Shown here one piece after another: positions 58,580 to 64,000 of a DNA stretch of 64,000 nt. The notes under the pieces were generated by a model that was given only the letters and a program-made list of their open reading frames with translations, had not been told where the DNA came from and ran no database searches. A program made the translations under genes and the position numbers. Every line of letters begins with the position of its first letter. Within the stretch, counting starts at the first letter, position 1. The DNA is from Thiomonas bhubaneswarensis (GTDB taxonomy: Bacteria; Pseudomonadota; Gammaproteobacteria; Burkholderiales; Burkholderiaceae_C), in the NCBI RefSeq assembly GCF_001418255.1, contig NZ_LIPV01000007.1, positions 150,139-214,138 of the forward strand. The letters run 5' to 3'.

Positions 58580-59697
58580 ACCCTCGCGTCATCGACGCTG
58601 CCGAGGCGCTGCAGAAGCTGTCCACCTTCAGCGCCGTGATCGATGTCCGCAGCCCATCGGAGTTCGCACTCGATCACATGCCCGGCGCTCTGAGCTGGCC
58701 CGTCCTCGACGACGCCGAACGTGCCGAGGTTGGCACGTTGTACACCCAGGTCGATCCCTTCATGGCCAACAAGCGCGGCGCGGCGCTGATTGCGCGCAAC
58801 ATCGCCAACCACATCGAAGCACATGCGCAAGACTTGCCGAAGTCGTGGGCGCCGCTCATCTATTGCTGGCGAGGCGGCAACCGCTCGGGCGCGATGGCCC
58901 ACATTCTGGCGCGCATCGGCTTTTCGGTGGTCCTGGTGCAAGGCGGTTATCGCGCTTTGCGCAGAGACCTTCGCGCCGATCTGGAGCGACTTCCCGGGCA
59001 ATTGCCATTTCACGTCATCTGCGGTCGAACGGGCAGCGGCAAGAGCCGCTTGCTGCAGGCCTTGCAGGCCGCGGGTGAGCAGGTACTCGATCTCGAAGCG
59101 CTGGCTCGGCACCGAGGCTCGGTACTCGGGCTGGAGCCTGGCCAGACACAACCGTCGCAGAAGCTGTTCGAAACCGGTATCTGGGCTGCGCTGAGCAGCT
59201 TCGACCCTCGGCGTCCGGTGTTTGTGGAAGCGGAAAGCAAGAAAATCGGCTCGCTCCATGTCCCCGATGTGCTGATGACGCGGATGCGCCAGGGAAGGTG
59301 CATTCATCTGGAACTCGACACGCCCCTGCGAGTCGAGTTGCTGCTGGCCGATTACGCCAGGCTTTCCCTCGACCCGCCCTTATTGCTCGAACGTCTGGCC
59401 AGTCTGCGCGCCTTGCGAGGTGCAGAGACGATATCGCGCTGGCAGGAGCAGATCGATCAGGGCGATCTCGCCACATTCACAACCGACATCCTGCGGCACC
59501 ACTACGACCCGAGCTATCTCAGGTCGATGTCCAACAACTTCGAACATTTTCCTGCGGCACCCGTGGTCCGTTTGCAAGGCATCGACGCGCTAGCGTTTGA
59601 TCGCGCTGCCGAACAGGTGATTGCAGCGGCGTACGGCCCAGCTCAGGCTTCGTCGCCGCCTGCTGCTCAGACGCAGGCCGATGTCGTCAGCGGCTGA
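58576..59697 (+). CDS. mnmH: tRNA 2-selenouridine synthase
   Basis: 373 residues; ATG overlaps the tesA stop. The N-terminal rhodanese domain has AVIDVRSPSEFALDHMPGA and the catalytic cysteine in IYCWRGGNRSG near residue 97. The C-terminal half has a P-loop, CGRTGSGKS, near 150. The protein converts 2-thiouridine at tRNA wobble positions to 2-selenouridine through a geranylated intermediate. It needs selenophosphate, so selD should exist elsewhere in the genome. The 3' end overlaps convergent dus by 31 nt. Confidence 0.95.
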   Translation: MNPRVIDAAEALQKLSTFSAVIDVRSPSEFALDHMPGALSWPVLDDAERAEVGTLYTQVDPFMANKRGAALIARNIANHIEAHAQDLPKSWAPLIYCWRGGNRSGAMAHILARIGFSVVLVQGGYRALRRDLRADLERLPGQLPFHVICGRTGSGKSRLLQALQAAGEQVLDLEALARHRGSVLGLEPGQTQPSQKLFETGIWAALSSFDPRRPVFVEAESKKIGSLHVPDVLMTRMRQGRCIHLELDTPLRVELLLADYARLSLDPPLLLERLASLRALRGAETISRWQEQIDQGDLATFTTDILRHHYDPSYLRSMSNNFEHFPAAPVVRLQGIDALAFDRAAEQVIAAAYGPAQASSPPAAQTQADVVSG

Positions 59698-60698
59698 TCT
59701 TCGGAGGCGTGCTCGTCGATTTCGGCCGAAAGCCGAGCCCGACGCGCGGTGGCAAACAACTCAGCGACCGAGAGGCTTGCCAGCAGCCTGGCATCGCTCA
59801 AGACCTGCCGCCATCGGCGCCCTCCGGGCTGTCCCTTCCACAGATTGAGCATGTGCCGGGTGATGGCCTGCGGGTGCAGACCCTTGCCCTTCCACTCGGC
59901 GATATAACGGGCCATGCTGTCTTCGACGGCTTCGCGCTCAGGCAGGGCGCGCTGTGACTGCCCCAGATAATCACGATCCCAGTGCGCCATGCTCCAGGGG
60001 TCTTGATAGGCGGTGCGCCCCACCATGACGCCGTCCACCCGAGGTAACCACTCTCGCAGTTGCTCATCGGTCTTGATGCCGCCGTTCAAGACGAACGACA
60101 GTTCGGGAAAGTCGGCCCGAAGCTGCGAGACGAACTCAGGTCGCAACGGCGGAACATCCCGGTTCTCCTTCGGACTCAGGCCGTCCAACCACGCCGCGCG
60201 TGCATGAACGATGAAAGTTCTGCAGCCGCCTTCGGCCACGGTTCCGACGAAATCGCGCACGAAGCCGTAACTATCCTCGTGGTCTATGCCGATACGGTGT
60301 TTCACGGTGATGGGGATGGCGCCCGACACCACATCCCGCATGGCCGCCACGGCATCCCGCACCAGGGTCGGCTCGGCCATCAGACAGGCACCGAAAGCAC
60401 CGCGCTGCACGCGCGGACTCGGGCATCCGCAATTCAGATTGACCTCGTCGTAGCCCCATTCCAGCGCCAGCCTGGCGCACCTAGCCAGGTCGGCGGGCTC
60501 ACTCCCGCCTAACTGAAGCGCAACGGGATGTTCCTGAGCGTCGAAATCGAGGTGGCGCGGCACATCGCCGAAGAGCAAGGCCCCCGTCGTCACCATTTCG
60601 GTGTAGAGAAGGGTCTCTTGTGTGATCAGACGGTGAAAGAAGCGGCAATGTCGATCCGTCCAATCGAGCATGGGCGCCACAGATAGTGCAAACGGCAT
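59667..60698 (-). CDS. dusA: tRNA-dihydrouridine synthase, DusA type
   Basis: 343 residues from the ATG at 60698 (MPFALSVAPMLDWTDRHCRFF). It is an FMN-dependent TIM barrel. The catalytic cysteine lies in NLNCGCPSPRVQRGAFGACLM near residue 96-115, and the FMN/RNA segments ITVKHRIGID and FVLNGGI follow. DWTDRHCR and LSPKENR are typical of DusA, which reduces U20/U20a in the D-loop. The C-terminal 30 codons overlap mnmH on the other strand. Confidence 0.95.
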   Translation of the reverse strand: MPFALSVAPMLDWTDRHCRFFHRLITQETLLYTEMVTTGALLFGDVPRHLDFDAQEHPVALQLGGSEPADLARCARLALEWGYDEVNLNCGCPSPRVQRGAFGACLMAEPTLVRDAVAAMRDVVSGAIPITVKHRIGIDHEDSYGFVRDFVGTVAEGGCRTFIVHARAAWLDGLSPKENRDVPPLRPEFVSQLRADFPELSFVLNGGIKTDEQLREWLPRVDGVMVGRTAYQDPWSMAHWDRDYLGQSQRALPEREAVEDSMARYIAEWKGKGLHPQAITRHMLNLWKGQPGGRRWRQVLSDARLLASLSVAELFATARRARLSAEIDEHASEDQPLTTSACV

Positions 60699-60886
60699 AC
60701 GGGAGCAAAAGATCGATTGGGCTGCACTCGGCGCGCCGACGCAAAGGAGCCCCCAAGCAGGATGAGGTCGAAAAGGAACGCCGCTCAGCCCGCGCACCAT
60801 TCATAGAAGGTGCCGAAAGGGAGCAAGTCACCAACTCAGAATCAAAGGAGCCCGATTGTATTCAACCTCACTGCCGCCACGCGGGC

Positions 60887-62410
60887 TCAGTCGGCTCCTC
60901 GCAGCTTGGCAAGGCCCTTCTGCAACAGACCTCGAATTTCCTTATCGAAAATCGAAATCAAAATACCGTAAATCAAGGCTCCTACTGCCATCTGCGAGAA
61001 AATCCTCACTACAAGGTCGGCAGGGCTCACCCTGATCACCACTGCATACATGATCAATGTAAAGATTCCGAACTTCGTCAAATCTACCCATGGGATGGTG
61101 ATCTTGACAACCTTACGGCCATAATACGCCGCCAGTACGGTATAAACCAGATAGCTCACAAGCGCCGCAAAGGCCGCGCCTTCGATACCGTATGGCCCGA
61201 CCAGAACGAGTGTCAGACCAATGTTAACGGCTGCTGCGGTCAAAACCGAATACATCACAACCTTGGTCAGCTTGTTGATGTAGATGCCCGCGCTGAAAAT
61301 CGGCGTACCGCCGGAAATCAGCATGCCGGCAACGATGAAAACAATCAGCGAAGCGCTGACTTCATATTTGGATGACGCCAGCAACCTGAGCAGCTCGGGC
61401 CCCACGGCAGCCATGCCTCCCAAGACAGGCAACGCGAGCGCAATGTAGTATTTGAGAGCCTGTTGAATGAAGGCCACAGTTTTTTCACGGCCCTGCTGCT
61501 CCCACATTCTGAAATACATCGGCACGACAGCCTGAGCAAAAGATGCCGTAAGTACTCCTTGCAAATAATCACTGAAATTGAAGGCCGCCGAAAACGCACC
61601 CAGAGGTTCCGGCCCCAGCTTGTAGTTGATGATATAGCGTCCACTCATGTTCAAAAGAAGCATGGAAAGCTCGCTCGCCAGCAGCGGCAAGCCAAAAACA
61701 AGCATGGATATGAACAGCGGCTTGCTGAATTCGCCAACTGCAAAGACGCGCTGGCGAGCGTAATAAAAAATGATCACCGATACGGCGATCAGCTCGCCCG
61801 CCATGGACGACAGAAAGAATCCTTCAAGCGTGCGCGAGACGTAAAACAGCACGAAAAAAATGAGTGCAAGACCCAGGTATTTTCTGACTGTAAAATAGGC
61901 GCTGTAAATGCCACTCTTTTGCTGTGCCCGCAAAAGATTATACATGGCACTATCCACAACCCGAATGAATATGAGCGGCGACGCCAAGACAATGAGATAT
62001 TTTGTTTGCTCATTGGCCAGCCATGCAGTGGGCGTTAAGTACACACCTACGATACTCAGCAGGGTTACGACCAGTCCCACCGCAATCATTCCGAACAGAA
62101 CGGTCGAAAAAAATTGTTTGATCGTGTTCGACCGCGTTCCCGCCTCGACTTCACTGTAATAACGCACGACGGAATGCTGCAAACCCAACTTGCCCACGCC
62201 GACCAGAAACAGAATCGTCGAAGTCACCAGGGCCATGGTGCCGTATTCGGCCACCGTGAAAATACGCGTCAGAATCGGAAAAGAAATGATGCTAGCCAGC
62301 ATCACGAGCACACTGCCAATCGAATAATTCGATGTGTGCTGAAACAAACGAGCCAGAACGCCTCGTTTCTCCGATTTAGTGGCAATCACGGCTTGTTTAC
62401 TGACTTGCAT
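60887..62410 (-). CDS. Polysaccharide flippase (Wzx/MOP family)
   Basis: 507 residues with about 14 hydrophobic helices. It begins TSNYSIGSVLVMLASIISFPILTR, of which FPILTR-IFTVAEYGTMALV is the MOP/oligosaccharide-flippase signature. Such proteins move undecaprenyl-linked repeat units across the inner membrane. Base composition is clearly lower in GC than the neighbours: one 60-nt stretch at 61861-61920 has 25 G/C. This suggests acquisition by transfer. Its start overlaps the end of the glycosyltransferase gene by 14 nt. Confidence 0.88.
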   Translation of the reverse strand: MQVSKQAVIATKSEKRGVLARLFQHTSNYSIGSVLVMLASIISFPILTRIFTVAEYGTMALVTSTILFLVGVGKLGLQHSVVRYYSEVEAGTRSNTIKQFFSTVLFGMIAVGLVVTLLSIVGVYLTPTAWLANEQTKYLIVLASPLIFIRVVDSAMYNLLRAQQKSGIYSAYFTVRKYLGLALIFFVLFYVSRTLEGFFLSSMAGELIAVSVIIFYYARQRVFAVGEFSKPLFISMLVFGLPLLASELSMLLLNMSGRYIINYKLGPEPLGAFSAAFNFSDYLQGVLTASFAQAVVPMYFRMWEQQGREKTVAFIQQALKYYIALALPVLGGMAAVGPELLRLLASSKYEVSASLIVFIVAGMLISGGTPIFSAGIYINKLTKVVMYSVLTAAAVNIGLTLVLVGPYGIEGAAFAALVSYLVYTVLAAYYGRKVVKITIPWVDLTKFGIFTLIMYAVVIRVSPADLVVRIFSQMAVGALIYGILISIFDKEIRGLLQKGLAKLRGAD

Positions 62411-63566
62411 GGATATTCAGGCCCGGATGCTGAGGAATCGAAGCACTATCTCGACGGTAAACCGCGAGAAGCGACTCCATGACGGACTCCGTGGAATATT
62501 TCTGTTCGACAAAATGCCTCGCAGCAGCCCCCATGGTCTGTCTGGCATCGGGCTCGCCTGCGAGTTTTGACAAAGCCTGCTCAAGCGCATCGACCTGATT
62601 GGCCGGAACCAGCAGGCCCGTGACGCCATCGGTAACGACGTCCTCGTGCCCACTGATGCGCGTGGCGATTGTGGGCAAACCATTGGCCATGGCCTCCAGC
62701 ACCGCATTGGGCAATCCCTCCTGGTGCGAGGCCTGGACATACAGATTGTGGGCGCGCAGCAGTGTCGGCACGTCATGCACCAGCCCGGGGAAAGCCACGC
62801 TTTGGGCAATACCCAGTTGATTCGCCAGCGCCACCAATCGGTTCCTCTCTGGGCCGTCGCCGGCCACGGTCAATTGTGCGCCAGCGGGCAGCGCTGCCTT
62901 AGCCCAGGCCGCCAGCAGCACATTCAGGCCCTTCACCGGAACATGGCGCCCAACGAAGACGGCGCGCAATGTGGACTGATCTCTCGATGGCGGTGGAGCA
63001 AATCGGGCCAGATCGACGGCGTTAGGCAATAAATACAGGCGGCTCTTCTCAAAACCCGCTTGCTCCATGATCTGGGCGGTTCTTTGGCTGATGCACTGAT
63101 AGCCGTCGAGACGCTGAGCACCTCCACGCAAGACTCGGTGTACGAGATTGCCGCTCAGAGAGGGATCCAGGATACCTCCCTGAAACTCTGCCGCACCGGA
63201 GACCTTGACGATCACGGTCGGTTTCAGCCAGCGTTTGATCCAACCCGCGGCGCCAGCGAGGTTATGCATCATGTGGATGTGGACGGCGTCGAATTCGCCC
63301 TGATGGCGCAGCAACCAGAAAGCGAAGCGAAGGTTGAGCAGGATAGCGCCTGCACCCTTGATGCGCGGATAGCCCAGACGAACTACGGGCACCCCGTCAA
63401 CGTCATCGACTGTGGGCAACGAGCGATCGAGGCGGGGCACGAGCACGCGCACATGATGCCCCGCCGCAGCAAACGAACGGCTCAGCAGCCGAGCTTGCAT
63501 TTCGGCGCCGCCGGTGGCCGGGTAGCGACCATCCACCACCATCAGGATACGCGCAGGGGAAGACAT
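62397..63566 (-). CDS. Glycosyltransferase family 4
   Basis: 389 residues, GT-B fold. The N-terminal half has VVDGRYPATGGAEMQARLLSR (acceptor side, glycine-rich loop) and DAVHIHMMHNLAG. The C-terminal half has FVGRHVPVKGLNVLL, VAGDGPERNRL and the nucleotide-sugar motif EGLPNAVLEAMANGLP (E-x7-E). It probably adds one sugar to a lipid-linked repeat unit that the next gene product flips. It is the first gene seen on this side of the IS element. Confidence 0.92.
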   Translation of the reverse strand: MSSPARILMVVDGRYPATGGAEMQARLLSRSFAAAGHHVRVLVPRLDRSLPTVDDVDGVPVVRLGYPRIKGAGAILLNLRFAFWLLRHQGEFDAVHIHMMHNLAGAAGWIKRWLKPTVIVKVSGAAEFQGGILDPSLSGNLVHRVLRGGAQRLDGYQCISQRTAQIMEQAGFEKSRLYLLPNAVDLARFAPPPSRDQSTLRAVFVGRHVPVKGLNVLLAAWAKAALPAGAQLTVAGDGPERNRLVALANQLGIAQSVAFPGLVHDVPTLLRAHNLYVQASHQEGLPNAVLEAMANGLPTIATRISGHEDVVTDGVTGLLVPANQVDALEQALSKLAGEPDARQTMGAAARHFVEQKYSTESVMESLLAVYRRDSASIPQHPGLNIHASQ

Positions 63567-63650
63567 CTTGAAATCAATACTCTCTTACCATGGCCCAATC
63601 AGCAAGCTCTTGGTTCCATGACCCATTTGCCAACGAATGACGACATTCTC

Positions 63651-63685
63651 TCAAGAAAACGCAGGGCCGCCCCAAGTTTTCTTGA
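63651..63685. repeat. 10-bp perfect inverted repeat beside the IS end
   Basis: TCAAGAAAAC at 63651-63660 and GTTTTCTTGA at 63676-63685 are perfect inverted copies around a 15-nt GC-rich spacer. The right arm ends one base before the inferred IS end. It may be a terminator-like hairpin that served as the insertion target. Confidence 0.6.
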
Positions 63686-63686
63686 C

Positions 63687-64000
63687 TGAACCGCACCGGG
63701 TTTCGAGGAGGCTTGTTGGCTTGAGTCGGGCCGTGTTGGCCTGACAGTCAAGCGGATGGTTGGTTTTCAGATTCTCTCTCATTCAGCCCCCCCGCAGGGG
63801 CCGCCGGAGGCGCCCCCTGGTTGGGCCATGTTCCATGGCTCAATCCTCCTGTTGCGCTGTCGCGTGGGCAGCCGTGATGGCGGGCACGGTCTGGTCTTGG
63901 CCTCGCCAGTAGTTGGCCTCGGCCTCGGCTGGCAGGATGTAGCCGATGGGCTCGAGCAGCCGGTGGTGGTTGAACCATGCCACCCATTCGAGCGTGGCCA
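63687..64000 (-). mobile_element. IS3-family insertion sequence, one end only (continues beyond the window)
   Basis: The transposase C-terminus lies at 63840-64000 on the minus strand. A terminal-repeat-like sequence starting TGAACCGCACCGGGTTTCG at 63687 is the likely end of the element, in agreement with IS3-family ends that begin TGA. About 150 nt lie between the transposase stop and this end. The rest of the element, its other end and any 3-4 bp target duplication are outside the window. Confidence 0.7.
63840..64000 (-). CDS. IS3-family transposase, C-terminal 53 residues (truncated by window edge)
   Basis: Reading leftward from 63998, the frame encodes ATLEWVAWFNHHRLLEPIG, then ILPAEAEANYWRGQ, and ends at TGA (63840-63842). 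The WF-N-x-x-RL pattern followed by PAEAE near the C-terminus is standard for the rve integrase-core protein (OrfB) of IS3 elements. The DDE residues lie outside the window, so activity cannot be judged. Confidence 0.85.
   Translation of the reverse strand, partial: ATLEWVAWFNHHRLLEPIGYILPAEAEANYWRGQDQTVPAITAAHATAQQED

Overview
The window is about 64 kb of GC-rich DNA from a Gram-negative bacterium, most likely a betaproteobacterium of the order Burkholderiales. The support is gene order: rpsB-tsf-pyrH-frr-uppS-cdsA-dxr-rseP-bamA-skp-lpxD-fabZ-lpxA-lpxB-rnhB, rpsF-priB-rpsR-rplI-dnaB, the ppsA/ppsR divergent pair, and an aminotransferase-hom-thrC-molybdopterin cluster. A Thiomonas-like organism is possible, but I cannot prove the genus from sequence alone. 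Most of the window is conserved housekeeping chromosome. The accessory parts sit at the two ends.

Left end (1-14.7 kb, + strand). This is the tail of an exopolysaccharide export locus of the exosortase-A (XrtA) type: a partial chain-length determinant and a tyrosine autokinase. It is followed directly by two very large assembly-line genes. The first protein reads [condensation-domain fragment]-A-PCP-KS-AT-ACP-aminotransferase. The second reads C-A-PCP-C-PCP. Together they form a hybrid NRPS/PKS. From active-site residues I infer that a hydrophobic (Val-like) amino acid is extended with malonyl-CoA, the beta-keto group is transaminated to give a beta,gamma-diamino acyl unit, and that unit is joined to glycine. 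The line ends in C-PCP with no adenylation domain and no thioesterase. This is the most interesting system in the window.

Middle (14.7-40 kb). In order: rnhA, a YafS-like methyltransferase and gloB (the E. coli neighbourhood), mltD, a CoA-transferase coupled to a MAPEG protein, a DUF3311/SSS solute transporter pair, molybdopterin genes (moaE, moaD, moeA, mobB), threonine synthesis (thrC, hom) with an AlaA-like aminotransferase, a Mth938-like protein, a one-cysteine peroxiredoxin, a PIN-PhoH ATPase, dnaB, and the rpsF operon. In that operon priB appears to start at CTG. Then come ppsA, ppsR and a DegV-like protein.

Envelope and translation superoperon (39.6-54.8 kb, - strand). It runs from rpsB through protein synthesis, UMP kinase, isoprenoid and phospholipid synthesis, outer-membrane assembly and lipid A synthesis to rnhB and an RNA methyltransferase. 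Terminator-like hairpins lie between rpsB and tsf and between pyrH and frr, so expression is probably stepped down along the cluster.

Right end (55-64 kb). DUF3422, rlmB, a YbbA-type ABC ATPase divergent from tesA, mnmH and a DusA-type dihydrouridine synthase are followed by a second polysaccharide region: a lower-GC flippase and a GT4 glycosyltransferase. The window ends inside an IS3-family insertion sequence, with one end and the transposase C-terminus visible. I saw no tRNA, rRNA or CRISPR array.
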